Shown here one piece after another: positions 44,070 through 53,957 of a DNA stretch of 64,000 nucleotides (position 1 is its first letter; each line of letters opens with the position of its first letter). The stretch comes from Alicyclobacillus mali (GTDB taxonomy: Bacteria > Bacillota > Bacilli > Alicyclobacillales > Alicyclobacillaceae), in the NCBI RefSeq assembly GCF_017329565.1, contig NZ_JAFMTT010000003.1. One strand, given 5' to 3'. The notes below the pieces were generated by a model. The model searched no databases, was not told where the DNA came from, and was given only the letters and a program-made list of their open reading frames with translations. The position numbers and the translations under genes were made by a program.

Positions 44070-45545
44070 GTGGCGCAACCGGTCGAAAGCGTGACGTCGT
44101 TCACACAGCCGTACGATCCGTCGCTATACAACGAGGACTTGGCCCCCGTTTCTCCCGAGAAAAAGACGTGGAGTTGGGTCAACTTCACCACCGTGTGGAT
44201 GGGCATGGTGCACAACATCGTCTCGTACGAGACGGCCGCGAGTCTCCTGGGGCTTGGCATGAACGTTTCGCAAGCCATCTTCACCGTGGTGGTGGCCAAC
44301 GCCATCCTCATCCTCGCGATGTGCCTGAACAGCGTTGCGGGAGCCAAATATGGATTGCCTTTTCCCGTGCTCGCTCGGGCCGCGTTTGGGCACCGAGGTG
44401 CTCAAATACCCGTGTTTTTCCGGGCGTTCGTGGCCATCTTTTGGTTCTCGATTCAGGCGTACGCCGGCAGCGAGGCGCTGTCCACCGTTCTCGGCGCGCT
44501 CATTCCCGGCTGGAATCACCTCGGCGCTCACCACGTCATCGGCATGGGCTTGAACATGCTGATTGCTGTGCTCGCATTTTGGCTGTTACACGCGTGGATC
44601 GTGTCGCATGGCATTGAACGGGTTCGCCACTTCGAACTCTGGGCTGGGCCACTCGTCATTGTCCTGGGGCTCGGACTTGTCGGCTGGGCGTTGTCCGTCG
44701 CCCACGGGTTCGGACCGGCGTTCTCGGAGCCGTCTCGACTGCACGGCGCGAAGTTTTGGAGTGTATTCGGACTCACCGTGACGGGGCTCATCGGCTCGTG
44801 GAGCACGCTCGTGTTGAATATCCCGGATTTCACGCGCTTTGCACGTTCGCAAAAGGACCAGGTGGTCGGGCAAGCCGTGGGTCTTCCAGGCACGGCCATC
44901 CTGTTCTCGTTCATGAGCATCGTCATCACCTCGGGTACCTTGATCGCGTTCGGCAAGGCCGTGATTGACCCGGTTCAACTCATCGGCCATTTTCACAGTC
45001 CAGTGGTGCAGGTGCTCGGTTGTCTCGCGCTCGTCGTCGCCACGTTGTCGGTCAATGTCGCCGCCAATCTCGTGTCGCCCGCCTACGATCTCGTCAACAT
45101 GTTCCCCAAGCGGCTCAACTTCGTGCGAGCAGGGCTCATTGCGATTGTCGTGGGATTTCTGTTTGCGCCTTGGGCGTGGTACGACAACGCCGGTGTCATT
45201 TTCAGCGTGCTGAACGCGATAGGAGGTGGGCTGGGACCTGTTGCAGGCATCATGATGGCGGACTTCTACTTGGTGCGAAAGCGGCAGTACGAAGTCGACG
45301 CCTTTTACACGGCGGACGGCGGGTTCCGCTACCGCGCCGGATGGAATCCAAAGGCCTTGGTTTCGTTGGGGGCAGGGCTCTTGGCATCGTTCATCGGGCT
45401 GCTGGCGCCTTCGCTGTCGGAATTGTACAACTACTCTTGGTTCTTGGGGCTTTTCGTGGGAGGTCTCTGTTACGCGATGCTCATGACATTGGGTGAAGAT
45501 CCGGTGCGCCACGAGGACGACTGGCTCGTCGGGGACATCGAGTAG
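44070..45545 (+). CDS. NCS1-family nucleobase/hydantoin/allantoin permease
   Basis: A proton- or sodium-linked importer in the cytoplasmic membrane. The 491-residue protein has the N-terminal YNEDLAPVSPEKKTW region and twelve predicted hydrophobic segments; the first helices read WVNFTTVWMGMVHNIVSYE. It heads the operon of pyrimidine-breakdown genes, so uracil, thymine or a dihydropyrimidine is a likely cargo; allantoin (PucI-like) is the alternative. GTG start after GGGGAGAG. Confidence 0.88.
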   Translation: MAQPVESVTSFTQPYDPSLYNEDLAPVSPEKKTWSWVNFTTVWMGMVHNIVSYETAASLLGLGMNVSQAIFTVVVANAILILAMCLNSVAGAKYGLPFPVLARAAFGHRGAQIPVFFRAFVAIFWFSIQAYAGSEALSTVLGALIPGWNHLGAHHVIGMGLNMLIAVLAFWLLHAWIVSHGIERVRHFELWAGPLVIVLGLGLVGWALSVAHGFGPAFSEPSRLHGAKFWSVFGLTVTGLIGSWSTLVLNIPDFTRFARSQKDQVVGQAVGLPGTAILFSFMSIVITSGTLIAFGKAVIDPVQLIGHFHSPVVQVLGCLALVVATLSVNVAANLVSPAYDLVNMFPKRLNFVRAGLIAIVVGFLFAPWAWYDNAGVIFSVLNAIGGGLGPVAGIMMADFYLVRKRQYEVDAFYTADGGFRYRAGWNPKALVSLGAGLLASFIGLLAPSLSELYNYSWFLGLFVGGLCYAMLMTLGEDPVRHEDDWLVGDIE

Positions 45546-45561
45546 GCAGGAGGCGAGCGAC

Positions 45562-47001
45562 GTGACGGCAGTTTGGGTTCGCGGTGGGATGATTGTGACG
45601 GCGTCGGACGTGTTTGCAGGAGATGTGTGGATTGAGGACGGCGTCATCCGCCAGGTGGGTGTTGTAAGGCCTTCGGGCGAAGCTCACATCATCGATGCGC
45701 CGGGTATGTACGTCATGCCCGGCGCCATCGACGAGCACACGCACATGGGAATGCCGTTCAACGGCACAGTGAGCGCGGATTGGGACACGGAAACGATTGC
45801 GGCTGCTATCGGGGGCACTACAACGATTGTGGACTTCGCCATTCAGCGGCGTGGGGGCACGCTGGTGGAGGCCATTGAAACATGGCGAAACAAGGCCGAT
45901 GGTCGCACCGCCATTGACTATGGCCTTCACGTTGCCATCACGGACCCTCGGCCGGAGGTGATTGCGGAAATCCCCGAGGCAGTGAAACGCGGCGTCACAA
46001 CCGTCAAGGTGTTCATGGCGTACAAGGGCGAGATGATGGTGGACGATACGGCGCTATTCCAGACGCTCTTGGCCGCGCGCGAGGTCGGTGCGCTCGTCAT
46101 GATACACGCAGAAAACGGAGATGCGGTCGTGCTGTTGCAAGATCGTCTGTATGAAGCCAACAAACGAGCGCCTCGATATCACGCAGAAAGTCGTCCGCTG
46201 GAAGTGGAGGCCGAGGCGACGCGGCGAGCCATTGCGCTCGCGAAACTCGCCGACGCACCGCTCTTCATCGTGCACGTGACTGGGCGCGAGCCAATGGAAG
46301 AGATTCGGCGGGCGCGTCACCGTGGACAGCGCGTGTACGGAGAGACCTGCCCACAGTATCTGCTGCTCGACGAATCTTATCTGGTGCTGCCTGGATTTGA
46401 GGGTGCCAAGTACGTGTGTTCGCCTCCTCTCCGCCATGCGTCGCATCAGGAGGCGCTTTGGACGGCCTTGGCCGAAGGCGTTCTGCAGACCATCGGGACG
46501 GATCACTGCTCGTTCAATTTCCGCGAGCAAAAGCACATGGGCAGAGACGACTTCCGCAAGATCCCGAACGGACTGAATGGCATTGAAAACTGGGTGCAGC
46601 TCATCTACACCTACGGCGTGTGCCAAGGAAGAATCTCGTTGTCTCGCATGGTGGATCTCATCTCCACCCAGCCCGCAAAACTGATGGGCCTATACCCGCG
46701 AAAAGGGACGCTCGCCGTGGGCGCAGACGCGGATCTTCTCATCTACGATCCGTCCGGCAGCACCACGATCACGGCACAAACGCAGCATCAAAACAGCGAC
46801 TACAACGCGTACGAAGGGTTTGTCGTGCAGGGAAAGCCGCAATGGGTCCTGCTTCGAGGAAACGTGATCGTCCAAGAGGGGAAGCACGTGGGTACCTTGC
46901 AGGACGGGCGATTTGTACCATGCAGCCCGTATTCCGCCGCGTACGGGGAGAAAGCGCCGTTCGACTCGCGCCAGCTTCAGGCGGAACTCGTCGACGCATG
47001 A
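45562..47001 (+). CDS. Dihydropyrimidinase / D-hydantoinase
   Basis: Opens dihydrouracil or dihydrothymine to the N-carbamoyl-beta-amino acid. The 479-residue amidohydrolase has HTH (His59, His61) in DEHTHMGMPF, the carboxylated Lys in TTVKVFMAYKG, MIHAENGD, FIVHVTG and the Asp of GTDHCSF. GTG at 45562 follows GCAGGAGGCG. It lies between the permease and the PreT/PreA genes, which together define the reductive pathway. Confidence 0.92.
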   Translation: MTAVWVRGGMIVTASDVFAGDVWIEDGVIRQVGVVRPSGEAHIIDAPGMYVMPGAIDEHTHMGMPFNGTVSADWDTETIAAAIGGTTTIVDFAIQRRGGTLVEAIETWRNKADGRTAIDYGLHVAITDPRPEVIAEIPEAVKRGVTTVKVFMAYKGEMMVDDTALFQTLLAAREVGALVMIHAENGDAVVLLQDRLYEANKRAPRYHAESRPLEVEAEATRRAIALAKLADAPLFIVHVTGREPMEEIRRARHRGQRVYGETCPQYLLLDESYLVLPGFEGAKYVCSPPLRHASHQEALWTALAEGVLQTIGTDHCSFNFREQKHMGRDDFRKIPNGLNGIENWVQLIYTYGVCQGRISLSRMVDLISTQPAKLMGLYPRKGTLAVGADADLLIYDPSGSTTITAQTQHQNSDYNAYEGFVVQGKPQWVLLRGNVIVQEGKHVGTLQDGRFVPCSPYSAAYGEKAPFDSRQLQAELVDA

Positions 47002-47024
47002 ACGGGCGAATGGAGGTGGCGCAG

Positions 47025-48365
47025 ATGATGGGTGCAGAGGCCGTCCAAGGACCTTGGTCTTCGACGATAAGCGACGTGGAAGCGATGGCGGAGGCCGCGC
47101 GGTGCCTGTTCTGCGAGGATCCGCCCTGTGTTCGGGCCTGCCCGACCGGGATCGACATTCCGCTGTTCATTCGCAAAATTGCGTCGGGCAACCGAGTGGG
47201 CGCGGCCAAGACCATTTTTGACGCGAACCCGCTTGGTTCGAGTTGCGCGCGGGTGTGTCCGACGGACGAACTGTGCGAAGGCGCTTGTGTTTGGGGGAAA
47301 TCCTCGCGACCTGTGGAAATCGGCCGTCTGCAACAGTACGCGACGGATGCGGTACTCGAGCGTGGTGTGGCGCTGTATGATCCGCCGTCTCAGCCCATTC
47401 CGTATCGATTTGCCATTATTGGCGCCGGGCCGGCGGGCCTGGCTGCCGCGAGGGAACTCGCGCTCGCCGGTGCGCAGGTCACTGTCTACGAGCGTGAACA
47501 ATCTCCGGGAGGTCTCAACACGTACGGCATTCCTCCGTTTCGGCTTTCGGAGGGCGTGGCAGTTGCCGAAGCGGAGATGATTCTCTCGCTGGGTGTTCGT
47601 TTCGAAAGAGGGGTGGACGTGGGGATGCATGTGCGACCCGAACAGCTTGTGGATTCGTGCGACGGTGTTCTGCTCGCGTGCGGGCTTGGCGCAGGTAAAC
47701 GGTTGGGCATCGAGGGCGAAGAGCTTGATGGCGTCATGGACGCCATCACGTTTCTCCGGATGGCCAAGGAGGGGCGCGCGCGTGCGGGCCGCGAGGTGGT
47801 GGTGATTGGAGCGGGAAACACCGCGATGGATGCTGCGACCACGGCGCGCCGCCTGGGTGCGGAACGCGTGACCATCGTATACCGGCGTTCGGAGAAGGAA
47901 ATGACGGCATATCGCTTCGAGTATGCGTTTGCGAAATCGGAAGGTGTGCAATTCCGCTGGAAGTTAATGCCCGTAAGATTCGTCGGCGAGGGCGCGGTCC
48001 AGGAAGTCAGATGCCGTCAGACTGAGCTCGATCCGTCCGGTGCATGGCGACTTGCGGAACGTGAGGAGCGATTGTCGGCCGATCAGGTCATTGTCGCCAT
48101 TGGGCAAGCGCGTCGATGGGATCTGCTCGACGCCTTCCAAGTCCCGCACCGCGACGGCGCCGTCACAGTGGATGAACAAGGGCGCACGCGTCGCCCCAAG
48201 GTGTATGCCGCTGGAGACTGCGTGTGGAGCGGGAAAGGTGCAGAAGCAACGGTCGTTGTTGCCGTTGAACAAGGGAAACGGGCTGCGCTAGCTATGCTGA
48301 AAGACGCACGGTCGCGGCGTGTTGAACATGGACTAGCGACGGAGGGATCTGCATGGCCGACTTGA
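47025..48365 (+). CDS. preT: Dihydropyrimidine dehydrogenase subunit PreT
   Basis: The NAD(P)H-oxidising FAD and Fe-S subunit that reduces uracil/thymine together with PreA. N-terminal cysteines (CLFCEDPPCVRACPTGID, CARVC, CEGAC) form [4Fe-4S] sites. FAD motif IGAGPAGLAAARELA and NAD(P) motif VIGAGNTAMDAATTARRLG follow. 446 residues from ATG 47025, which fits GGAGG (47012-47016); ATG 46998 overlapping the hydantoinase stop is an alternative. The end overlaps preA by 13 bases. Confidence 0.92.
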   Translation: MMGAEAVQGPWSSTISDVEAMAEAARCLFCEDPPCVRACPTGIDIPLFIRKIASGNRVGAAKTIFDANPLGSSCARVCPTDELCEGACVWGKSSRPVEIGRLQQYATDAVLERGVALYDPPSQPIPYRFAIIGAGPAGLAAARELALAGAQVTVYEREQSPGGLNTYGIPPFRLSEGVAVAEAEMILSLGVRFERGVDVGMHVRPEQLVDSCDGVLLACGLGAGKRLGIEGEELDGVMDAITFLRMAKEGRARAGREVVVIGAGNTAMDAATTARRLGAERVTIVYRRSEKEMTAYRFEYAFAKSEGVQFRWKLMPVRFVGEGAVQEVRCRQTELDPSGAWRLAEREERLSADQVIVAIGQARRWDLLDAFQVPHRDGAVTVDEQGRTRRPKVYAAGDCVWSGKGAEATVVVAVEQGKRAALAMLKDARSRRVEHGLATEGSAWPT

Positions 48366-49597
48366 CGGTCGAAATGGCAGGCATTCGCTCGCCCAATCCC
48401 TTTTGGCTCGCGTCCGCTCCTCCCACTAACACGGGCTTTCAGGTGGAGCGCGCGTTTGAAGCGGGATGGGGAGGGGCTGTATGGAAGACACTCACGGATC
48501 GGCCGGTGCGCAATGTGTCTTCGCGCTTCGGGTCGCTTCATCTTGCAGATAAGCGGATGGTGGGTTTCAACAATATCGAACTCATCTCGGATCGCCCGTT
48601 CGAAGACAATCTGGCGGAAATTCGGCAAGTCAAGCGCCGATTCCCCGATAGAGCTGTCGTGGCGTCCCTGATGATTGAACCGGACAAGAAGCAGTGGCAA
48701 GAAGCGGTGCGCAAGGTCGAGGATGCGGGCGTGGACGGGATCGAGCTGAACTTCGGCTGTCCGCACGGCATGGTGGAGCGCGGGATGGGCGCAGCTGTCG
48801 GGCAACACCCGGATCTCATTGAGCGCCAAACTTCGTGGGTCAAGTCCGCTGCGACGGTGCCTGTCATTGCCAAACTGACCCCGAATGTGACCGACATTCG
48901 CGCATCCGCAAGGGCCGCGGTGGCAGGCGGAGCGGACGCCATCAGTCTCATCAACACCATCAACTCCATCATCGGTGTGGATCTGAAGGCGTGCGTGCCC
49001 CGGCCAACGGTTGCGGGGCTCGGGACGCACGGCGGGTACTGTGGGCCCGCGGTCAAGCCCATTGCGCTGTACATGGTGGCTGAGTGTGCCAAGGACGACA
49101 CCGTCGGCGTGCCCATTTCGGGCATTGGCGGCATTGCCACGTGGCAAGACGCAGTGGAGTTCCTATTGCTGGGGGCTTGGGCGGTGCAGGTGTGCACGGC
49201 GGTGATGCAACACGGCTTTCGCATCATCGAAGATCTGGTCGACGGCCTGAACCGCTTTCTGGACGACAATGGAATTGGTGGCGTGCGCGATATCGTGGGG
49301 AAGGCGCTGCCGAACTATGTGCCGTTTGGGTCGCTCGATCTCGACCACCGTGTAGTGGCTGCTATCGATGCTGACCGATGCATCGGCTGCTACAAGTGTT
49401 ACATCGCGTGCCTGGACGCAGCTCATCAAGCCATCGCACCGGGTGATGCCGAGGCCCGCGTGCCGAGTGTGCTGGTGGATGAGTGCGTGGGTTGTAATCT
49501 CTGCGAAGCGGTGTGTCCGGTTGCATGCATTGAGATGGTTCCCATGGCTGAACTCGCCGGGGCGCATCCATTGACGAGTGTCAGCGCACACCCATGA
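48353..49597 (+). CDS. preA: Dihydropyrimidine dehydrogenase subunit PreA
   Basis: The FMN-containing catalytic subunit. Residues 1-320 form a dihydroorotate dehydrogenase-like barrel with the active-site Cys in ELNFGCPHG. The C-terminal part has two ferredoxin-type [4Fe-4S] clusters (CIGCYKCYIAC and CVGCNLCEAVCP). 414 residues. PreT and PreA together correspond to one mammalian DPYD polypeptide. Confidence 0.95.
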   Translation: MADLTVEMAGIRSPNPFWLASAPPTNTGFQVERAFEAGWGGAVWKTLTDRPVRNVSSRFGSLHLADKRMVGFNNIELISDRPFEDNLAEIRQVKRRFPDRAVVASLMIEPDKKQWQEAVRKVEDAGVDGIELNFGCPHGMVERGMGAAVGQHPDLIERQTSWVKSAATVPVIAKLTPNVTDIRASARAAVAGGADAISLINTINSIIGVDLKACVPRPTVAGLGTHGGYCGPAVKPIALYMVAECAKDDTVGVPISGIGGIATWQDAVEFLLLGAWAVQVCTAVMQHGFRIIEDLVDGLNRFLDDNGIGGVRDIVGKALPNYVPFGSLDLDHRVVAAIDADRCIGCYKCYIACLDAAHQAIAPGDAEARVPSVLVDECVGCNLCEAVCPVACIEMVPMAELAGAHPLTSVSAHP

Positions 49598-49615
49598 CAG
49601 CGAGGAGGGGCTCAA

Positions 49616-50503
49616 GTGTCGAGGTACGTCCGAATTGCGCTCATTCAAGCGAAGCATGAGCTTCCCGGCGATCGAAGCGTGGAGGAGCACAAACAGGCGG
49701 CTATTGAGAAGCACGTGGCGATGATCGAGGAGGCTGCCGCGGAGGGAGCCGAGATTGCGTGTCTGCAGGAGCTGTTTTTTGCTCCGTACTTCTGCGCGGA
49801 ACAGTCGCCGAAGTGGTATCAGGCTGCCGAACCTGTGCCAGGCGGACCCACGGTTCAACGGATGCAGGAGGTGGCCAAGCGGCACGAGATGGTGCTCGTG
49901 GTTCCACTATATGAGGAAGCGATGCCCGGGGTCTACTACAATACAGCGGCCGTGATCGACGCGGACGGAACTTATTTAGGGAAGTACAGGAAGCACCACA
50001 TTCCACACGTGCAGGCTGGCGACCGTCCGGAAACGGGGTTTTGGGAAAAGTATTACTTCAAGCCTGGCACTGGAGGCTATCCTGTCTTCGCCACGCGGTA
50101 CGGGAAGGTGGGCGTGTACATCTGTTACGACCGTCATTTCCCGGAAGGAGCCCGCATTCTCGGCCTCAACGGTGCCGAGATTGTGTTCAATCCGTCCGCA
50201 ACGGTTGCAGGGCTGTCCGAATACCTTTGGAAGTTGGAACAGCCTGCGCACGCGGTGGCAAACGGCTACTATGTGGGTGCCATCAATCGCGTAGGCTGGG
50301 AAGCGCCATGGAACATGGGGGAGTTTTACGGGCAGTCGTATCTCGTCGATCCGCGGGGAAATTTCGTGAAGGTAGCTGCTCGAGACCAGGATGAGATTGT
50401 CATCGCGGATATGGACCGTGAGGTCATACGCGAGGTGCGCGAGACCTGGCAATTCTACCGGGATCGCAGGCCAGAGACGTATGATACACTGGTCTCAACC
50501 TGA
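49616..50503 (+). CDS. N-carbamoyl-beta-alanine amidohydrolase (beta-ureidopropionase)
   Basis: Releases beta-alanine, CO2 and ammonia from ureidopropionate. A 295-residue nitrilase-superfamily enzyme with the Glu-Lys-Cys triad: Glu in CLQELFF, Lys in GKYRKHHIP and Cys in VYICYDRHFPE. N-carbamoylputrescine amidase is the nearest alternative reading, but the neighbours argue for the pyrimidine role. GTG start after GAGGAGGGG. Confidence 0.88.
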   Translation: MSRYVRIALIQAKHELPGDRSVEEHKQAAIEKHVAMIEEAAAEGAEIACLQELFFAPYFCAEQSPKWYQAAEPVPGGPTVQRMQEVAKRHEMVLVVPLYEEAMPGVYYNTAAVIDADGTYLGKYRKHHIPHVQAGDRPETGFWEKYYFKPGTGGYPVFATRYGKVGVYICYDRHFPEGARILGLNGAEIVFNPSATVAGLSEYLWKLEQPAHAVANGYYVGAINRVGWEAPWNMGEFYGQSYLVDPRGNFVKVAARDQDEIVIADMDREVIREVRETWQFYRDRRPETYDTLVST

Positions 50504-50533
50504 TTCATCCAAGGATGCGAAAGAGGGATGGCC

Positions 50534-51907
50534 ATGGCGGTCGAAGATGGGGTGCCGAAGGCGGGCGCATCGGCGTGGCTTGAGAAGGACAGGCGCTACG
50601 TGTGGCACGGAATGGTGGCGCACGAGGCGGCAAGGCACCCGATGGCGGTGGTTGGCGGCGACGGCGCATACGTTCTCGACGCCGAGGGGCGCCGGTACCT
50701 GGACGCGATGTCAGGGCTCTGGTGTGTCAATCTGGGCTATTCGCGAAAGGAGCTCGCAGAGGCGGCCTATCGTCAGATGACGGAGATGCCGTATTATCCG
50801 CTGACTCACACGCACCTGCCCGCCATCGAGTTGGCGGAGCGGCTTTCCACGTGGCTTGGGGGCGAGTACCGCATCTTCTTCTCCAACAGCGGCTCCGAGG
50901 CGAACGAGGTGGCTTTCAAAATTGCGCGGCAGTACCATGCCCAACGAGGCGAGCCTCACCGATGGAAGGTGGTCTCCCGGTACCGCGCGTACCACGGGAA
51001 CACGATGGGGGCACTCGCCGCGTCGGGGCAGTTTGACCGCAAGTTTCGCTATGAGCCACTCGCGCCCGGTTTCGTCCACGTTCCGCCGCCGGATTGCTAC
51101 CGCTGCCCGTTTGGAAAGGAGCCGTCGACGTGTGCGATGGAGTGCGCGCAATACGTGGACGACGTGATGCGATGGGAAGTGGACGAGACGGTCGCGGCCG
51201 TGATCGCCGAGCCCGTCATCACGGGCGGCGGTGTCCTGGTGCCGCCCGACGGGTACTTGCCCAAACTGCGCGAGATCTGCGACCGGCACGGCGCGCTGCT
51301 CATCGTGGACGAGGTGATCTGCGGCTTTGGGCGGACGGGCGCGCCGTTTGGGCATCAGCGCTATGGCGTGCGCCCCGACATCGTCACCATGGCCAAGGGG
51401 ATCACGAGCGGTTATCTCCCGCTCGCGGCGACGGCGGTTCGGGCGGAACTGTTTGAGGAGGCGTTCGCGAGGGACGAGGCGTACGCGCATCTTCGCCACG
51501 TAAACACCTTTGGCGGCCATCCGGCCTCCTGCGCGGTGGGCCTCGCGACGCTCGATATCATGGAGCGAGAGAACATGGTCGATCGCGCTCGAATCCTCGG
51601 GGATCTGCTCGCGGCGGAACTGAAACGCCTGCAGGGCCTGCCACACGTGGGCGACATCCGCGCGTTTGGCCTGTTGGCGGGGGTGGAATTGGTGGAAGAT
51701 GGCGCGACGCGGGCGCCGCTTGCGCCAGAACTCGTCGGGCGTGTGGTCGCGGCGTGTCGGCAGCGCGGCGTGATCGTCGGGAAAAACGGGGACACCACGC
51801 CGGGCGGCAACAACGTCGTCACCCTGTGTCCGCCGTTCGTGGTCTCCGAGGCCGAGGTGCAGCGCATCGTCGACGTTCTGGGAGAAGCCATCCTGGCCCT
51901 TTCGTGA
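50534..51907 (+). CDS. Class III omega-aminotransferase (beta-alanine/pyruvate type)
   Basis: Transfers the amino group of beta-alanine to pyruvate or 2-oxoglutarate, giving malonate semialdehyde. The 457-residue PLP enzyme has NSGSEANEVAFK, DEVICGFGRTG and the PLP lysine in TMAKGITSGYLPL. ATG 50534 fits AGAGGG; ATG 50528 is too close to it. Last gene of the pyrimidine operon. Confidence 0.88.
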   Translation: MAVEDGVPKAGASAWLEKDRRYVWHGMVAHEAARHPMAVVGGDGAYVLDAEGRRYLDAMSGLWCVNLGYSRKELAEAAYRQMTEMPYYPLTHTHLPAIELAERLSTWLGGEYRIFFSNSGSEANEVAFKIARQYHAQRGEPHRWKVVSRYRAYHGNTMGALAASGQFDRKFRYEPLAPGFVHVPPPDCYRCPFGKEPSTCAMECAQYVDDVMRWEVDETVAAVIAEPVITGGGVLVPPDGYLPKLREICDRHGALLIVDEVICGFGRTGAPFGHQRYGVRPDIVTMAKGITSGYLPLAATAVRAELFEEAFARDEAYAHLRHVNTFGGHPASCAVGLATLDIMERENMVDRARILGDLLAAELKRLQGLPHVGDIRAFGLLAGVELVEDGATRAPLAPELVGRVVAACRQRGVIVGKNGDTTPGGNNVVTLCPPFVVSEAEVQRIVDVLGEAILALS

Positions 51908-51974
51908 TCTGCGGGCATCGCCGACGCTCCCTCTCCGCCGCTCGACGCCCGAGGAGGGGGAGCGCCATCTGCCA

Positions 51975-52592
51975 TCACGCGCCGGCCTCGAGCTTGGTGA
52001 GCGAGGTGGGCGACTTCTCGCTCGTCTGCACGGGTTGCCGCAGCGACGGCAGCTGTGCGTAAACCGCTTCGAGCATGCGCCCCACGCGATCCGCCATCAC
52101 CCTGGGCGAGTGGGGCATCCCCTGCTGCAACCACCACTCCACCGTTCCCACGTAGGCGTGCACCACGAACTGAAGGATGGCATCCTCCTCCGGCAGGGGA
52201 TGGCGCCCCACGACTTTGCGAATCTCCTCTCGGAATGAGGTCATACACGATTCCACATATCGCCGGCGAAAGTACGGAGCGCCTGCCTGCGTGAGCATGG
52301 TGCCAAAGAAGTCGTACCGATCCGCCAGGTACTGAAAGCAATGTTCCGTGGCGGGAACCCAGTCGAGCTCGCACACGCATTGGCCAAACTCATCCATCTC
52401 GCGGATGGCGTCTTCGATGACGCGATCCAGCAGGTCGTATTTATCGAGAAAGTGCAGATAGAAGGTTTTTCGGCTCACATTGGCGCGGTCGGTGATGTCC
52501 TGAACCGTGATGTGATCGAAATCCTTCTCCTTCATGAGGGCCACAAACGCCTGGCGAATGGCCTGGCGCGATTTCAGCACACGGCGGTCCAT
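51975..52592 (-). CDS. TetR-family transcriptional regulator
   Basis: A 205-residue regulator with an N-terminal HTH (ITVQDITDRANVSRKTFYLHF, about residues 28-48, read in part) and a helical ligand domain with C-terminal TetR_C features. ATG 52592 gives MDRRVLKSRQAIRQAF. It diverges from the alcohol dehydrogenase, which it probably controls; a palindrome lies in the gap. Confidence 0.85.
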   Translation of the reverse strand: MDRRVLKSRQAIRQAFVALMKEKDFDHITVQDITDRANVSRKTFYLHFLDKYDLLDRVIEDAIREMDEFGQCVCELDWVPATEHCFQYLADRYDFFGTMLTQAGAPYFRRRYVESCMTSFREEIRKVVGRHPLPEEDAILQFVVHAYVGTVEWWLQQGMPHSPRVMADRVGRMLEAVYAQLPSLRQPVQTSEKSPTSLTKLEAGA

Positions 52593-52712
52593 AGGGGAAA
52601 CCGATGCCTCCTCATTGCATGCATGATGGGCATTCGCAAAACACAGCGTCGGATTCGAAACAACGTTGTCGAGAGTGTGTACTAATGCGCAGCGCGACTC
52701 GATGTGTCCATC

Positions 52713-52738
52713 GCGCAAAGCCCGGCTTGCGCTACAAT
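52713..52738 (+). promoter_or_regulatory. Palindromic operator beside the -10 of the alcohol dehydrogenase
   Basis: GCGCAA (52713-52718) and TTGCGC (52727-52732) flank 8 bases; the -10 hexamer TACAAT (52733-52738) follows at once. A repressor bound here would block the dehydrogenase promoter, in keeping with the divergent TetR gene. The rest of the 204-base gap is unremarkable. Confidence 0.5.
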
Positions 52739-52796
52739 GGTACACGATTGCAGCTTACTACATCCATGTGTAATAGGGAAGCGAGGAGGTCTTCAC

Positions 52797-53840
52797 ATGA
52801 AGGCACAGGCTCGCGGTGTGTTGAGCAAGGAGAGTCCATTTCACGCCATCGAGATTGAGCGTCGCGAACTTCAGCCCGACGATGTGCTGATTGAGATTCA
52901 GTACTGCGGCATTTGCCACTCCGATATCCACGCGGCCCGCGGTGAGTGGGGCGAGGTGCGCTATCCGTTCGTCCCCGGACACGAGATCACCGGCGTCGTG
53001 TCGCGAGTCGGCACCCAGGTGACCAAGTTCAAGCCGGGCGATCGCGTCGGCGTCGGCTGCATGGTCGACTCGTGCGGCGAATGCGAGAACTGTAGGCGCG
53101 GCGACGAGCAGTACTGCGTGCAGGGCAACATCCAGACCTACGGCAGCGTCGATCGTTATGGGCAGTACACCATGGGCGGGTACTCCACGCACATCGTGGT
53201 GAAGGAGGACTTCGTCCTTCGCATTCCCGACGCACTCCCTCTCGACAAGGCCGCGCCGCTTCTGTGCGCGGGCATCACAACGTACTCGCCACTGCGCCAC
53301 TGGCAGGCGGGACCTGGCAAGGAAGTCGCCGTGATCGGCCTGGGCGGGCTCGGTCACATGGCTGTAAAGCTCGCGAAGGCCATGGGAGCCGAAGTCACCG
53401 TGCTGTCCCAGTCGCTGCGCAAGAAGGAAGATGGGCTGCGCCTCGGGGCGAAGGCGTACCACGCGACGAGCGACCCCGAGACGTTCCGCCAACTCGCCGG
53501 CCGGTTTGATCTCATCATCAACACCGTCTCGGCGCAGATCCCCATCACGGCGTATCTGGGCCTTCTGAAGACCGATGGCGCGCTGGTCAATGTCGGTGCG
53601 CCGCCGGAGCCGCTCGAGGTGAACGCGTTTGCGCTCATCACGCAGCGCCGCACGTTTGCGGGCTCCTGCATCGGCGGCATCCGCGAGACGCAGGAGATGC
53701 TCGACTTCTGCGCGAACCACGGGGTGACGCCTGAGATCGAAACCATCTCGGCGGACGAGATCGACGCGGCCTGGGAGCGCGTGCTGAAGTCGGACGTTCG
53801 GTATCGATTCGTGATCGACATCAGCACGATGCGCAAGTGA
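52797..53840 (+). CDS. Zinc-dependent alcohol dehydrogenase (CAD/YahK-like)
   Basis: Reduces aldehydes or oxidises alcohols with NAD(P)H. The 347-residue MDR enzyme has the catalytic zinc motif CGICHSDIH and GHEITG, the four structural cysteines (CGECENCRRGDEQYC), and the nucleotide fold GLGGLGHMAVKLAKAMG. ATG 52797 follows GAGGAGG. Controlled probably by the divergent TetR gene. Substrate unknown. Confidence 0.92.
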   Translation: MKAQARGVLSKESPFHAIEIERRELQPDDVLIEIQYCGICHSDIHAARGEWGEVRYPFVPGHEITGVVSRVGTQVTKFKPGDRVGVGCMVDSCGECENCRRGDEQYCVQGNIQTYGSVDRYGQYTMGGYSTHIVVKEDFVLRIPDALPLDKAAPLLCAGITTYSPLRHWQAGPGKEVAVIGLGGLGHMAVKLAKAMGAEVTVLSQSLRKKEDGLRLGAKAYHATSDPETFRQLAGRFDLIINTVSAQIPITAYLGLLKTDGALVNVGAPPEPLEVNAFALITQRRTFAGSCIGGIRETQEMLDFCANHGVTPEIETISADEIDAAWERVLKSDVRYRFVIDISTMRK

Positions 53841-53902
53841 TGTCACTCGCCGACTGGCCCATCCGCTGGTCGCGCGATACAATGGAACGCGGAAGATGAG
53901 TG

Positions 53903-53931
53903 AACGGAGGCGTTGTCGGGCCTCCGTTTTC
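53903..53931 (+). terminator. Intrinsic terminator after the alcohol dehydrogenase
   Basis: AACGGAGGC and GCCTCCGTT form a perfect 9-base stem with an 8-base loop, ending in TTTT. It lies just ahead of the MFS gene. Confidence 0.85.
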
Positions 53932-53957
53932 TCTCGTTTATCGAGGGAGTGACGAGA

